From Pseudophaeobacter sp. (GTDB taxonomy: Bacteria > Pseudomonadota > Alphaproteobacteria > Rhodobacterales > Rhodobacteraceae), in NCBI GenBank assembly GCA_027019165.1, contig JALUXC010000017.1:248001-312000 (forward strand): DNA of 64,000 nt, in the 5' to 3' direction. Both the position numbers and the translations under genes were made by a program. The notes under the pieces are model-generated. The model did no database searches and was not told the DNA's origin. It worked only from the letters and a program-made list of their open reading frames with translations. Below, one piece after another: positions 31,240-42,454 of this stretch. Positions within the stretch are counted from its first letter, which is position 1. Every line of letters begins with the position of its first letter.

Positions 31240-31917
31240 ATGGTCGCGGCCATGGACCGCGAAGATCAGCTATATCCTCCTATCAAATCATTGCTTGAAG
31301 GGCAGGGCTATGAGGTGAAGGGAGAGGTCGGCGCGGCGGATGTGGTGGCGCGGCGCGGCGATGAGGATCCTGTCATCGTGGAGCTGAAGCTGCGGTTTTC
31401 CCTGTCGCTGTTCCATCAGGCCATTGCCCGCCAGGCGATCACCGATCTGGTCTACATTGCGGTGCCAAAGCCCAAGGGCAAACAGGCCCGGCGGATGTTG
31501 AAGGACAACCTGTCCCTCTGTCGTCGGCTTGGCCTCGGTCTGATTACGGTGCTGGCCGATGGCCGGGTCGAGGTGCAGTGCGACCCCGGCCCCTACGCGC
31601 CACGAAAGTCAAAGGTACGCAAGCAGCGCTTGCTGCGAGAGTTCGAACGGTTGCGGGGCGACCCGAACGCAGGCGGCGCGACGCGCTATGGCATCGTCAC
31701 AGCGTATCGGCAGGATGCGCTGGCCTGTGCGCAGCATCTGGCAGAGCACGGTGCCAGCAAGGGGGCCGATGTGGCCAAGGCCACGGGCGTCAGTCGGGCA
31801 ACAACGCTGATGCGGGACAATCACTACGGCTGGTTCGACAAGGTGGAAAAAGGTATCTACGCGCTCAGTGATCAGGGGCGCACGGGCCTAGAAGACTGGG
31901 ATCACAGTCTGTCTTGA
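31240..31917 (+). CDS. DUF2161 family, PD-(D/E)XK nuclease-like protein
   Basis: The 225-residue protein matches DUF2161: an N-terminal PD-(D/E)XK-like core with GEVGAADVVARRG and VIVELKLRF (D...ExK), a K/R-rich middle (KPKGKQARRM, APRKSKVRKQRLLREF), and a C-terminal segment KGADVAKATGVSRATTLMRDN...VEKGIYALSDQG that looks like a winged helix. A nuclease or phosphodiesterase activity is predicted from the fold, not shown. ATG 31240 is chosen over 31153 because AAAGAG stands 7 bases before it. It stands alone upstream of groESL on the same strand. Confidence 0.78.
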   Translation: MVAAMDREDQLYPPIKSLLEGQGYEVKGEVGAADVVARRGDEDPVIVELKLRFSLSLFHQAIARQAITDLVYIAVPKPKGKQARRMLKDNLSLCRRLGLGLITVLADGRVEVQCDPGPYAPRKSKVRKQRLLREFERLRGDPNAGGATRYGIVTAYRQDALACAQHLAEHGASKGADVAKATGVSRATTLMRDNHYGWFDKVEKGIYALSDQGRTGLEDWDHSLS

Positions 31918-32002
31918 AAGAGGCCCCGCCTTTTCGCGCAAACGCTGCAAAGCAGCAATGACTTTTCTACGCGAGACAGGGCATTTTCTTGCATCAAACC
32001 TG

Positions 32003-32031
32003 TTGACTCGTTGCGGACCGCTGCCTAGCTA
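32003..32031 (+). promoter_or_regulatory. Candidate groESL promoter
   Basis: TTGACT (32003-32008) is a good -35; with 17 bases spacing the -10 would be TAGCTA (32026-32031), which is weak. It ends 8 bases before the CIRCE operator, as expected for an HrcA-repressed promoter. Confidence 0.45.
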
Positions 32032-32039
32032 TTGCTCCG

Positions 32040-32066
32040 TTAGCACTCACTGACTGTGAGTGATAA
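32040..32066. promoter_or_regulatory. CIRCE operator for HrcA
   Basis: TTAGCACTC (32040-32048), a 9-base spacer, and GAGTGATAA (32058-32066) match the CIRCE consensus TTAGCACTC-N9-GAGTGCTAA with one change in the right arm. HrcA bound here represses groESL until heat or misfolded protein titrates GroEL. Confidence 0.93.
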
Positions 32067-32130
32067 CGCCTCTGCGGGGAGCAGGGGCTGACCAGAAAAC
32101 AACCTTTGAGCCTATTAAGGAGCTGCAAAG

Positions 32131-32418
32131 ATGGCATTGAAACCGCTTCATGACCGCGTGCTGGTACGCCGCACCGAAAGCGAAGAAAAAACCGCTGGCG
32201 GGCTGATCATCCCCGATAGCGCCAAGGAAAAGCCCTCGGAAGGCGTTGTTGTTGCCACCGGTGAAGGTGCCCGCAAAGACAGCGGTGAGCTGATCGCAAT
32301 GGCCGTGAAGGCCGGTGACAAGATCCTGTTCGGCAAATGGTCCGGCACCGAAGTCACCGTCGACGGCGAAGAGCTGCTGATGATGAAAGAAAGCGACATC
32401 ATGGGCATCATCGAGTAA
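32131..32418 (+). CDS. groES: Co-chaperonin GroES
   Basis: This is the 95-residue lid of the GroEL folding chamber, with standard features: [16 protein letters not shown] N-terminus ([20 protein letters not shown]), mobile loop [13 protein letters not shown], and C-terminal [15 protein letters not shown]. It is preceded by AAGGAG and by a CIRCE-controlled promoter and is followed by groEL after 76 bases. Confidence 0.99.
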   Translation: MALKPLHDRVLVRRTESEEKTAGGLIIPDSAKEKPSEGVVVATGEGARKDSGELIAMAVKAGDKILFGKWSGTEVTVDGEELLMMKESDIMGIIE

Positions 32419-32449
32419 GCCACTGGGGTTTCCCAACTGGCTTCTCTGA

Positions 32450-34147
<1,698 letters not shown>

Positions 34148-34173
34148 TCATCCCGCACCTCTGCGTGAAACAG

Positions 34174-34203
34174 AAAGGGTCGCCTTCGGGCGACCCTTTT
34201 TTT
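34174..34203 (+). terminator. Terminator of groESL
   Basis: AAAGGGTCGCC (34174-34184), a TTCG loop and GGCGACCCTTT (34189-34199) form a perfect stem followed by a T tract. Confidence 0.95.
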
Positions 34204-34298
34204 GACCCCGGTGCGTGAACGGATTGGCTGTCGTCGTGAGTATTGCTTAACCGGATTATCTGATGATACCCGCTGCCGAGCGCGCTCAGGGGAACCCG

Positions 34299-34925
34299 AT
34301 GTCCGATATCTTTGACCGTTTTAACACCAAGCTTCGACCTGCGTATTTTGTTGAACCGCTATTCTACGAACACGACTATGCGCTGCGGTTTGAGCTGGGC
34401 GGCGAGGATGTGTCGACGCAATACCCCATCCGTCGTTTTATTCAGGCGCATGCGCGCGCCGTGCGGATTGCAAAGGCCGCCTTTGCCAAATCTGCGCGGG
34501 TCTGGTTGCTGACCTGCGACTATGGTGGTGAGAAGCCGCGGAAAAAGCACCTGAAACCCTTCGGTGAGATTGGAATCCGCAAGCGTCACTTTGACTATCT
34601 CGGTGCGGTGAAATGCGCGGGTGATCCCGACCTTCCCGACTATTTCACCCACTGCCACTGGCACGCGACGGATATCTGGGACCGGCGTCATCTGGATGAG
34701 GCGCTCTGGCTCACGCTCGGGGCTGAGCTGGGCGTTCGCCCAACCTATCCCGGGCCGCTCTACATGGTGGATTTTGATCGCAACATCGTGTTGTTTCCCT
34801 ATGATGACCGGGGCATGGATCTGGTGGCACTGGAGCGTGCTCCGCTGGAGCGCGTCTATCACGCCCATTCTGATTGGCTGTTGGAGTGGAACCGGGAAGA
34901 AATCGACGCGGTTTTCAAAGGCTGA
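34299..34925 (+). CDS. DUF3885 domain protein
   Basis: The 208-residue protein resembles DUF3885: aromatic N-terminus (RFNTKLRPAYF...YALRFELGG), a middle FTHCHWHATDIWDRRHLDEALW and the terminal block MVDFDRNIVLFPYDDRGMDLVA. No catalytic motif is evident. ATG 34299 follows AGGGGA; an in-frame ATG 12 codons upstream is less likely. DUF3885 proteins are of unknown function. It is not linked to the genes on either side. Confidence 0.75.
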   Translation: MSDIFDRFNTKLRPAYFVEPLFYEHDYALRFELGGEDVSTQYPIRRFIQAHARAVRIAKAAFAKSARVWLLTCDYGGEKPRKKHLKPFGEIGIRKRHFDYLGAVKCAGDPDLPDYFTHCHWHATDIWDRRHLDEALWLTLGAELGVRPTYPGPLYMVDFDRNIVLFPYDDRGMDLVALERAPLERVYHAHSDWLLEWNREEIDAVFKG

Positions 34926-35119
34926 CACCAGCGCGTTTTCCAGTGCACCAACGCTGGGGCATGCGCGGATGTGGTCATTGGATCGCAGCGCCCAATGCAC
35001 TGCCTTTGATGGAAAGGCTTTTCAGTCTCTGTTGGGCACGTGACGGTTTGGTCTTGGTGTTTTCAGTGGCACGCTCCTAATCTGGTATCATCCATCAGCC
35101 GAAATATTGGGGGGGGAGC

Positions 35120-35479
35120 ATGAAGCTATTTGGACGTTTGATTGTGGCTGCCACGTTGTTCGGGGCGGTCGGGCCTGTCAGTGCGGACAATCTGAGATGG
35201 ACCATCCGCAGTGACTATCCTCATATCGTCAGCCTCGAATTCTACAGTCAAGACTACAGCCGGGCCTGGCCCGGGGACGGTGAGGTCTATATTCTCAACG
35301 ACTATGACGTTCACGAATACAACCTGAGCTGCGAAACCGGCGAAACCATTTGCTACGGGGCCTGGGTGCGCGGCAACAGCAACAGGTACTGGGGCGTCGG
35401 TCTCGACAACTCACAAGGCTGTAATGACTGTTGCTACACCTGCGGATACGGTGATACGGCCTTGCGTATTCTGAACTGA
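35120..35479 (+). CDS. Small secreted cysteine-rich protein
   Basis: The 119-residue protein has a signal peptide (MKLFGRLIVAATLFGAVGPVSA) and a mature part of about 97 residues with seven cysteines: LSCETGETICYGAW and QGCNDCCYTCGYG near the C-terminus. The pattern EFYSQ...AWPGDGEVYILNDY...ICYGAWV...RYWGVG is, to my recollection, shared by short secreted proteins of unknown function in alphaproteobacteria. It sits right behind an eight-G run (35109-35116) that doubles as the ribosome binding site (GGGGAGC then ATG). Confidence 0.75.
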   Translation: MKLFGRLIVAATLFGAVGPVSADNLRWTIRSDYPHIVSLEFYSQDYSRAWPGDGEVYILNDYDVHEYNLSCETGETICYGAWVRGNSNRYWGVGLDNSQGCNDCCYTCGYGDTALRILN

Positions 35480-35518
35480 TAGGCGGCACTGACCGGCCTG
35501 AGCAGGAGAGGCCGGAAC

Positions 35519-36385
35519 TTGCATTTTGTCGGATTGGTTCTGATTGTCCTGATCGCTTTTGCGGCCAATTCCGTTCTGGGGCGCATGGCGATTGGAGGCG
35601 GCTATATGGATGCCTTGGGCTTTGGCCTCCTGCGCCTGGCGTCCGGGGCGTCCATGTTGTTGGCCCTGTGCTGGCGACAAATCCAGCCAGGGGGCTCAGG
35701 CTCCCAGAGCATACCGCCGGTCAAGTGGTCCGAAGCCTTGAGCGGCGGGGCAGCACTGACCCTCTATATGATTGGTTTTTGCCTTGCCTATCAAGGGCTT
35801 GATGCCGGGCTTGGCGCGCTGGTTCTCTTCGGTGTCGTCCAGATCTCCATGTTCGGGTGGGGTGCCCTCAGAGGCAACCGGATTGGCGCAGGGCAAATCC
35901 TGGGGGCAAGCATGGCCTTTCTGGGACTGGCCTATGTGGTTTGGCCCAGTGGGCCGGTTCAGGTGCCCCTTGGCGCCTCCCTGTTGATGGCGGCAAGCGG
36001 GTTTGGCTGGGCGGCCTATACCCTGCTTGGCCGGGGCGCGCGCGAGCCTTTGCGCGCCAGTGCGATGAACTTTCTTGTGGCGACAATCATGATGTTTCCC
36101 TTTGTTCTGCTGACGCTGTCGGAATTGCATGTCAGCGGAACGGGTGTCGTTCTTGCGGTCTTGTCGGGGGCTGTGACCTCGGGCCTTGGCTATGCGCTTT
36201 GGTATCGGGTCCTGCCGCAGCTTCAGTCCGCAACGGCGGCCACGATCCAGCTGAGCGTTCCGGTCATCGCCATCATCGGCGGGGCCGTTATCCTGGCAGA
36301 GCCGGTGGGCCTGCGCCTGATGCTTGGAACTGTTGCGGTGCTTGGAGGCATCGCACTTGTGATCTGGTCGGCGCCAAAGCGGTGA
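35519..36385 (+). CDS. EamA/DMT family transporter
   Basis: This 288-residue membrane protein has about ten predicted helices in two repeats (for example [78 protein letters not shown]), typical of drug/metabolite exporters. The start is TTG 35519 behind AGGAGAGG; no ATG in this frame gives a complete first helix. It may be exported-metabolite or amino acid efflux; substrate unknown. A serine esterase gene follows 41 bases later. Confidence 0.85.
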   Translation: MHFVGLVLIVLIAFAANSVLGRMAIGGGYMDALGFGLLRLASGASMLLALCWRQIQPGGSGSQSIPPVKWSEALSGGAALTLYMIGFCLAYQGLDAGLGALVLFGVVQISMFGWGALRGNRIGAGQILGASMAFLGLAYVVWPSGPVQVPLGASLLMAASGFGWAAYTLLGRGAREPLRASAMNFLVATIMMFPFVLLTLSELHVSGTGVVLAVLSGAVTSGLGYALWYRVLPQLQSATAATIQLSVPVIAIIGGAVILAEPVGLRLMLGTVAVLGGIALVIWSAPKR

Positions 36386-36426
36386 AAGGGGTTTTCGAAG
36401 GCAAGGCCTGGCCCTATCTGGAAGCC

Positions 36427-37224
36427 ATGAAACGAGTCCTTGCTTTTCTGCCTGTCGCCGCCTTGAGCCTTCTGCCCTCGGTGGGGATGGCCGATTGTGT
36501 CATCCTGCTCCATGGGTTGGCGCGCAGCGAATCCTCCTTTTCCATCATGGAAGACGTGCTGAGGGGGCGAGGTCTGGATGTGGTGCGCCCGGGCTATCCT
36601 TCGACGGATGACCCTATCGGATCTCTTGCAAATGAGGTCCTGCCCAAAGCTTTTGAGACCTGCGGCGCGCAGCCTGTGCATCTGGTCACGCATTCGATGG
36701 GCGGCATTCTGGTGCGCTATTGGCTCAAGGATCATCGCCCGGAAAGGCTTGGCCGTGTGGTCATGCTTGGCCCGCCCAATCATGGCAGCGAACTGGTGGA
36801 CGAGCTTGGCGATTGGGAGGTCTTTGGCCTCCTGAACGGCCCAGCGGGCCTGCAGCTGGGCACAGGGCCGGACAGCCTTCCAAGCCAACTGCCGCCGGTT
36901 GATTTTCCCTTGGGGGTCATTGCCGGCGACGTTTCTCTCAACCCGGTGTTTTCCAACCTGATCCCGGGCCCGGATGATGGCAAGGTATCGGTCGCCAGCA
37001 CGCGGGTGACAGGGATGGCGGACCATATCGTTCTTCCTGTCACCCACACCTTCATGATGAACAACCCGCTGGTGATCTCGCAGGCGCTGCATTTTCTGCG
37101 TCATGAGCGTTTTGACCCCGAGATGACCTTTCTGGACGCTGTGCTTGGCTTGCCCGAAGGGCTGTGCGATGACGGCGCATGTAGTGGCGCCCCAGAAAAG
37201 GAAAAGACGCGTGACGACCCTTGA
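36427..37224 (+). CDS. Exported serine esterase/lipase-like protein
   Basis: The 265-residue protein begins with a signal peptide ([22 protein letters not shown]) and has [15 protein letters not shown] (oxyanion side) and [17 protein letters not shown] with the nucleophile serine of a PGAP1/DUF676-type alpha/beta hydrolase. Two other likely triad elements are the aspartate in GPDDGKVSV and the histidine in [12 protein letters not shown]. The last 14 bases overlap phnM. An upstream in-frame region to 35857 is part of the EamA gene in another frame. It is an envelope esterase by inference; the substrate is unknown. Confidence 0.8.
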   Translation: MKRVLAFLPVAALSLLPSVGMADCVILLHGLARSESSFSIMEDVLRGRGLDVVRPGYPSTDDPIGSLANEVLPKAFETCGAQPVHLVTHSMGGILVRYWLKDHRPERLGRVVMLGPPNHGSELVDELGDWEVFGLLNGPAGLQLGTGPDSLPSQLPPVDFPLGVIAGDVSLNPVFSNLIPGPDDGKVSVASTRVTGMADHIVLPVTHTFMMNNPLVISQALHFLRHERFDPEMTFLDAVLGLPEGLCDDGACSGAPEKEKTRDDP

Positions 37225-38362
37225 ATTGACCTTGCAGGGCGGTGACGTGCTGCTGCCGGAGGGTCTGGTTGAAAACGGTGAGTTGAGCATCGCGGAGGGT
37301 CAGGTCGCCTCTGCGCGGGCAGGGCGCATTGTCGATCTGCAAGGCTACCTGGTTCTTCCCGGTATCATCGATCTGCACGGTGATGGGTTTGAGCGCCACC
37401 TGGCCCCGCGTCGTGGGGCTATGAAGCAGATGGATGAAGGCGTTATTGCCGCTGAGGCCGAACTCGCTGCAAATGGTATCACGACGGCGGTACTGGCACA
37501 GTTTCACAGCTGGGAAGGCGGCTTGCGCAGCCCGGACTATGCCGATCAGGTCTTTGCCGCGATTGCTTCAGTTCGTGAGCGTGTGGTCACGGATATTCTG
37601 CCGCAGCTGCGCTTTGAAACCCATATGCTGGACGACTATGCCGCGCTGCCCGCGCGGCTGGCGGCATCGGGCGTGAATTATATCGTTTTCAACGATCATC
37701 TGCCGCATGACCGGCTGGCGGACGGGAAAAAACCGCCGCGTCTTGTGGGGCAGGCGCTGAAAGCCGGACGAAACCCCGATATTCACTGGCAGATGCTGCA
37801 GGAAATGCATGCCCGCAGCGCCGAGGTCCCAGCGGCATTGGATGCCATCTGCGAACAGCTTGCGGAAACGGGCGTGCGTATGGGTAGCCATGATGACAAC
37901 AGCGGCGCGGCGCGCGCCACATGGCGGGGACGGGGCGTGAAGATCAGCGAGTTCCCGGAAACGCTTGAGGCCGCCGAGGCGGCGCGGGCCGGAGGCGATC
38001 ACATCATTCTTGGCTCTCCCAATGTGGTACGGGGCGGCTCGCATAAAGGTAATGTCTCGGCAATCGAACTCATAGCGATGGGGCTATGTGATGCGCTGGC
38101 GTCGGATTACCACTACCCAAGCCCGCGCCGTGCGGCCTTGATGCTGCAGCGCACGGGGGTCCTGGATTTGGCTTCCGCCTGGGCCCTGCTATCCGAGGGG
38201 CCTGCGCGGGTTCTGGGGTTGACTGACCGCGGCGAACTGGCGGCGGGCAAGCGCGCCGATATCTTGATCCTGGAAAAGGAGACCGGCCGCGTCGCAGCAA
38301 CCCTGTCCGGCGGGCGCTTCAGCTATATGAGTGGCGATGTGGCTACCCGTTTTGTGACGTAG
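37211..38362 (+). CDS. phnM: PhnM-type alpha-D-ribose 1-methylphosphonate 5-triphosphate diphosphatase
   Basis: The 383-residue amidohydrolase belongs to the PhnM branch: [19 protein letters not shown] (metal histidines), [17 protein letters not shown] and [14 protein letters not shown]. PhnM removes pyrophosphate from the carbon-phosphorus lyase intermediate. GTG 37211 follows AAAGGAAAAG and overlaps the esterase stop by 14 bases, so the two are coupled. There are no other phn genes in the window, which is odd for the classical pathway; a role outside C-P lyase cannot be excluded. Confidence 0.85.
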   Translation: MTTLELTLQGGDVLLPEGLVENGELSIAEGQVASARAGRIVDLQGYLVLPGIIDLHGDGFERHLAPRRGAMKQMDEGVIAAEAELAANGITTAVLAQFHSWEGGLRSPDYADQVFAAIASVRERVVTDILPQLRFETHMLDDYAALPARLAASGVNYIVFNDHLPHDRLADGKKPPRLVGQALKAGRNPDIHWQMLQEMHARSAEVPAALDAICEQLAETGVRMGSHDDNSGAARATWRGRGVKISEFPETLEAAEAARAGGDHIILGSPNVVRGGSHKGNVSAIELIAMGLCDALASDYHYPSPRRAALMLQRTGVLDLASAWALLSEGPARVLGLTDRGELAAGKRADILILEKETGRVAATLSGGRFSYMSGDVATRFVT

Positions 38363-38464
38363 GGGGGCCGGGCGCAGCAAATCCTGCCCGGCCAGCGGGC
38401 CGTCTTTGCTGCGCGCGAAACCCGCTTTGAGCGAATTTCGCAGATCCGGTGGCGACGGCAGCGG

Positions 38465-39538
38465 TCACTTGCCCCGGATGATCCGGTTGACGTGACCCAT
38501 CTTGCGGCCTGGCTTAGCCTCGGCCTTTCCATAAAGGTGGAGCGCGCAGTCCCGTTCGCGCGCGAGCTCGGGGATGCGCTCCACATCGGCGCCAATCAGG
38601 TTCTCCATGACCACATCGCTGTGGCGCTGGCCATCGCCAAGGGGCCAGCCGACCACGGCCCGGATGTGCTGTTCGAACTGATCTACGGCGCAGCCATTTT
38701 GCGTCCAGTGGCCCGAATTGTGGACGCGCGGCGCGATCTCATTGACCACGAGGCCCTCGGCTGTGACGAACAGTTCGACCCCCATCACGCCCACATAGTC
38801 GAGCGCATTGAGGATCTTGGCGGCAATCAGCACCGCATCCATGCGCTGGCTTTGGCCAAGGCGCGCGGGCACCGTCGTTGTGTGAAGGATGCCGTCTCGG
38901 TGCACGTTTTCGCCGGGATCAAAGCAGGCCACCTCGCCGCTGGGGCTGCGGGCTGCAATGACCGAGACCTCGTGGCTGAAATCGACAAAGCCTTCCAGAA
39001 TGGCTGCGGCGCCCGCAAGGGACGCCAGAGCAGGGGCGGCCTCATCAAGGGTCTTGATACGGGCCTGCCCCTTGCCGTCATAGCCAAAGCGGCGGGTTTT
39101 CAAGATCGCAGGTGCACCGATCCGGGTGAGGGCTGCGTCGAGGTCTTCCTGGGAGGCGATGTCGGCAAAGGGCGCTGTTTGCAGGCCGAGATCCTGAAGG
39201 AAAGCCTTTTCGGTGAGGCGATCTTGCGAAACGCGCAGCGCTTCGCGCCCCGGGCGGATAGGGCGGTGCTGCTCCAGGACATCCAGCGCAGTAGTCGGGA
39301 TGTTCTCAAACTCATAGGTGATCACATCGACGGATGCAGCAAAGGCCGCCAGAGCGGTCTCATCCTCATAAGGGGCGGTTGTGACCTGATGCGCCACGTC
39401 GCCTGCGGGGGGATTTGCACCGGGTTCGAAAATATGCGTCTTGAAGCCTAGGCGAGAGGCTGCGACCGAGAGCATGCGGCCAAGTTGACCCCCGCCCAGA
39501 ATTCCGATGGTTGCGCCTGGCTGTAGAAGATCACTCAT
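38465..39538 (-). CDS. purK: 5-(carboxyamino)imidazole ribonucleotide synthase
   Basis: PurK, an ATP-grasp enzyme, carboxylates AIR to N5-CAIR in purine synthesis. The 357-residue protein starts [21 protein letters not shown] and has the ATP-grasp blocks [27 protein letters not shown] and the metal-binding [17 protein letters not shown] 39538 is inside the end of purE (8-base overlap), giving translational coupling. The frame extends to 39586, but that N-terminus is inside purE and not family-like. Confidence 0.97.
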   Translation of the reverse strand: MSDLLQPGATIGILGGGQLGRMLSVAASRLGFKTHIFEPGANPPAGDVAHQVTTAPYEDETALAAFAASVDVITYEFENIPTTALDVLEQHRPIRPGREALRVSQDRLTEKAFLQDLGLQTAPFADIASQEDLDAALTRIGAPAILKTRRFGYDGKGQARIKTLDEAAPALASLAGAAAILEGFVDFSHEVSVIAARSPSGEVACFDPGENVHRDGILHTTTVPARLGQSQRMDAVLIAAKILNALDYVGVMGVELFVTAEGLVVNEIAPRVHNSGHWTQNGCAVDQFEQHIRAVVGWPLGDGQRHSDVVMENLIGADVERIPELARERDCALHLYGKAEAKPGRKMGHVNRIIRGK

Positions 39539-40031
39539 CGACGGGCTCCTCAGGGATTGAGGCTGAAAGCGCCGCGCGCCAGTCATCCAGCCGCTGCGCC
39601 AAGGCAGGGTCCTGCAAGGCTAGGATCCCAGCGGCCATCAGACCGGCATTTGCTGCGCCAGCCGCGCCGATGGCCATGGTGGCAACAGGAAAGCCCTTGG
39701 GCATCTGCACGATCGAATAGAGCGAGTCCACGCCGGACAGGGCACGCGTCTGCACGGGCACGCCAACCACCGGAACGCGCGTCTTGGAGGCAACCATGCC
39801 TGGCAGATGCGCTGCACCGCCGGCCCCAGCAATGATGACTTGCAATCCGCGCTCGGCGGCCGTTTTGCCATAGGCCCAAAGTCGGTCTGGGGTCCGATGT
39901 GCCGAGACGATCTTTGCCTCATAGGGCACGCCCAATTCATCCAGAATAGTGGCAGCTTCTTTTAGCGTCGGCCAGTCCGACTGGCTGCCCATGATGATGC
40001 CTACTTTGATGTCAGCGGTGGTGTCTGGCAT
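39531..40031 (-). CDS. purE: N5-CAIR mutase
   Basis: PurE converts N5-CAIR to CAIR. The 166-residue class I enzyme shows [44 protein letters not shown] and [17 protein letters not shown]. It is first in the purE-purK operon. The start at 40031 is taken because the protein then matches the family; AGGA stands slightly far upstream. I see no purine riboswitch in the 291-base upstream spacer. Confidence 0.97.
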   Translation of the reverse strand: MPDTTADIKVGIIMGSQSDWPTLKEAATILDELGVPYEAKIVSAHRTPDRLWAYGKTAAERGLQVIIAGAGGAAHLPGMVASKTRVPVVGVPVQTRALSGVDSLYSIVQMPKGFPVATMAIGAAGAANAGLMAAGILALQDPALAQRLDDWRAALSASIPEEPVDE

Positions 40032-40322
40032 GTGATCCGGTCCTGTCATGCCGCAGGCCCTGCGCGTGCCTGCTCGGGTGGAAGGAGCGCGCACTATAGT
40101 CGAAGACGCTTGCGGCGCAATGCGGTTTGTCCCCGCCGAAGAAGCAATGAAATGGCAGCAAACTGTCTAGGGTGAGCCGCATTGCGCAACCGCAGCGCGC
40201 CTTGGCGCGTTGCCATGCCCAAGGCTATTGCCTGCGGCAGTGCAACTGCCGACCGGCAAAAGGCGCGGGAGCCCCGCTTTCATAGAGACGTATTTGCCGC
40301 CTCCCATTGACGGTAGCAGTGA

Positions 40323-40547
40323 CTAGGCGATGATGTCGGGGGTCAGCCGGTCTTCGATCAGGGCGATCTTATCCTTCAGGATCAGCTTCTGCTTTTTTAG
40401 GCGCTGGATCGTCAACTGATCCGAGGTGCCGCGCTCTTGCAGCGCGGTGATGGCTTCGTCCAGATCCCGGTGCTGCCTGCGAAACACCTCAAGCTCTACC
40501 TTCAACACGTCGTCGGTCTTCATCGAGATATCGTTGGGGGCGTTCAT
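40323..40547 (-). CDS. DUF465 (YdcH family) protein
   Basis: This 74-residue helical protein matches DUF465: VELEVFRRQHRDLDEAITAL, then the conserved LKKQKLILKDKIALIE. It is a small coiled coil of unknown function, frequent in alphaproteobacteria. It runs divergently from hsp20, with the heat-shock promoter between them. A start at 40523 is the alternative. Confidence 0.85.
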   Translation of the reverse strand: MNAPNDISMKTDDVLKVELEVFRRQHRDLDEAITALQERGTSDQLTIQRLKKQKLILKDKIALIEDRLTPDIIA

Positions 40548-40630
40548 TGGCGACTCGGGTAGCTGATGAAAGAAGCGATCTGCAGGATACTTCGTTAACG
40601 CCTTTTGGGCTAGTCCTAGTCATGCACACT

Positions 40631-40658
40631 CTTGAGAATTCAAGAGAAGTTACCATAT
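40631..40658 (+). promoter_or_regulatory. RpoH (sigma-32)-like promoter of hsp20
   Basis: CTTGAG (40631-40636), 14 bases, then TACCATAT (40651-40658) fits the heat-shock consensus CTTGAA-N14-CCCCATNT (5 of 6 and 6 of 8). The -35 lies inside a perfect inverted repeat CTCTTGA-GAAT-TCAAGAG (40629-40646), which could also be a repressor site or an RNA hairpin at the 5' end. Confidence 0.6.
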
Positions 40659-40726
40659 TCTCTAAGGGCGGTGCCCACACCGGGGCCGCAAGACTATCCG
40701 TCGCTTTCGAACAAAGGACGAAACAC

Positions 40727-41140
40727 GTGTCGAAACTTACCTTGGGCTCATACCCGCATATGTTGGGGTTCGAGCAGCTTGAACGCCTTCTGGAACGCTC
40801 GGCGAAGTCCGGCAACGAGGGCTATCCTCCGTACAATATCGAACAGACTTCGGATCACTCTTATCGCATAACTCTGGCTGTGGCCGGTTTTGCCGAGGAA
40901 GATCTCTCCATTACCGTTGAAGACCGCCAATTGGTGATCCGTGGGCGTCAGAACGATGATGCCGATGGTCGGGTGTTTCTGCACCGGGGCATCGCTTCGC
41001 GTCAGTTTCAGCGCATGTTCGTCCTCGCCGATGGAGTCGAGGTGGGCGAGGCGCTGATGGAAAACGGCCTGTTGCACGTGGACCTGACCCGAGCCCGCCC
41101 GGAAACCGTTGTTCAGACCATCAACATTCGAAAGGGGTAA
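40727..41140 (+). CDS. Hsp20/alpha-crystallin family small heat shock protein
   Basis: The 137-residue protein begins SKLTLGSYPHMLGFEQLERLLER and has the alpha-crystallin domain at about 30-120 (YPPYNIEQTSDHSYRITLAVAGF, EDLSITVEDRQLVIRG, VFLHRGIASRQFQRMFVLAD, ENGLLHVDL). It holds unfolded proteins for refolding. GTG 40727 is chosen because AAAGGA lies 8 bases before it; the frame is open further to 40547 without homology. It is followed after 5 bases by the DUF1150 gene. Confidence 0.93.
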   Translation: MSKLTLGSYPHMLGFEQLERLLERSAKSGNEGYPPYNIEQTSDHSYRITLAVAGFAEEDLSITVEDRQLVIRGRQNDDADGRVFLHRGIASRQFQRMFVLADGVEVGEALMENGLLHVDLTRARPETVVQTINIRKG

Positions 41141-41145
41141 AAGAC

Positions 41146-41370
41146 ATGCACACACCGTTTGATTTCAATGACGCGGGCAAGCGCATCGTATACGTAAAAG
41201 CCGTGGATGTGTCAGATCTTCCAGCCGAACTTCGGGCCGGTGCACATGGGCGCAAGCATCTTTATGCAGTTCATGACGCTGAAGGAGAACAGCTGGCCCT
41301 CGTGGCAGATCGGCGCCTGGCCTTTGTGCTGGCGCGGCAGAATGATCTGTCGCCCGTGGCGGTGCACTGA
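41146..41370 (+). CDS. DUF1150 family protein
   Basis: The 74-residue protein carries the DUF1150 pattern RIVYVKAVDVSDLP, HGRKHLYAVHDAEGEQLALVADR and FVLARQNDLSPV. It is the regular companion of Hsp20 in alphaproteobacteria and lies 5 bases downstream of it; AAAGGGG precedes ATG 41146. Its function is unknown, but the co-operonic placement suggests a role in the heat response. Confidence 0.9.
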   Translation: MHTPFDFNDAGKRIVYVKAVDVSDLPAELRAGAHGRKHLYAVHDAEGEQLALVADRRLAFVLARQNDLSPVAVH

Positions 41371-41518
41371 AGAAAGGTTTGCCCCACAGGCATGGGGCAA
41401 GCTGCATCCGCTGTCAGTATCGGGGAAATAGGCTTTGGTACTGCGGAGTCTCTCTGGCACTGTCAGGCGCGCGCCGATATCATCTCGGCATCCTATTTTT
41501 CTGAGCGGGGCCTAGAGG

Positions 41519-42403
41519 ATGGCAGTCTACGATTTCGATTGGGTCGATGCTTTTTCAGGGCAGGCTTTCGGCGGCAATGGCTGTGCAGTGGTGCACGGAG
41601 GCGCAGCTCTGTCGGATGAGGTCTGCACCTCTTTTGTCCGCGAGACTTCGCTTGTCGAATGCACATTCACGGGTGCATCCAAAGTGGCGGACATCCGCGT
41701 ACGCTACTTTCTGGCCAGTCGTGAGATCCCGTTTGCCGGTCATCCGACCATCGCTACGGTTGCGGCTCTCAAGGACAGAGGGCTGATTTCGGGCACATCC
41801 GTGACCTTGGAAACCGGCGCGGGGCTGGTGCCGGTGACAATCGATGGCGACATGATCGAGATGACGCAGGTCGCACCGCAATTCGGTCCCATGCCGGATC
41901 CCGAATTGGTCGCGGCGGCGGTTTCCCTGCCAGTTGACGTCATTGTCGGGCAGCCGCAGAAGGTTTCAACCGGATTGCCTTTCTGTATCACGGTGCTCAA
42001 GGATCACGCGGCCCTCAAGGCGGCGCGCCTCGATGTCGAGGCACTCGCGCGTCTGGCGCGGGCATTGGGTGCCGATGGGATCGATATGATGGAGCCGTTC
42101 CTCGTCACTCTGGAGGGGGCGAGTGCGACCGGAGACACGTACTCTCGCCTGCTGATGGCGCCTCCCAGCCCACCAGAGGATCCCTTTACGGGATCTGCAA
42201 CCGGTGCCATGGCGGCTTACCTGTGGAAACATGGCCTGATGCAAAAGGATAGTTTTGTGGCCGAACAGGGCCATGGGATGGGAAGGCCTGGTCAGGCGCG
42301 GGTCACGCGGGTGGGGCCGGCCGAGGCGCCAACAGGCGTTCGCGTTGCGGGCGAGGGTTTTATCCTGATGCGGGGCACGGTTGATTTGCCGGCCGAGGCT
42401 TGA
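41519..42403 (+). CDS. PhzF family isomerase/epimerase
   Basis: The 294-residue protein has the PhzF fold: DWVDAFSGQAFGGNGCAVVHG near the N-terminus, the catalytic Glu in ETSLVECTFT, and IPFAGHPTIATVAAL; PDPEDPFTGSATG-like PEDPFTGSATGAMAAYL follows in the second half. PhzF proteins isomerise or epimerise small metabolites without cofactor. It is a single gene. The substrate is unknown and no phenazine genes are near. Confidence 0.9.
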   Translation: MAVYDFDWVDAFSGQAFGGNGCAVVHGGAALSDEVCTSFVRETSLVECTFTGASKVADIRVRYFLASREIPFAGHPTIATVAALKDRGLISGTSVTLETGAGLVPVTIDGDMIEMTQVAPQFGPMPDPELVAAAVSLPVDVIVGQPQKVSTGLPFCITVLKDHAALKAARLDVEALARLARALGADGIDMMEPFLVTLEGASATGDTYSRLLMAPPSPPEDPFTGSATGAMAAYLWKHGLMQKDSFVAEQGHGMGRPGQARVTRVGPAEAPTGVRVAGEGFILMRGTVDLPAEA

Positions 42404-42454
42404 CGCCACTTGTGTTTTGGCTGCATCTGCAGCCTGTGTCCAAAGGCCGCCTGC

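Noticed and set aside
38366..38393. GGCCGGGC/GCCCGGCC repeat after phnM as terminator
   Set aside because: Perfect 8-bp stem but no T tract; not enough to call.
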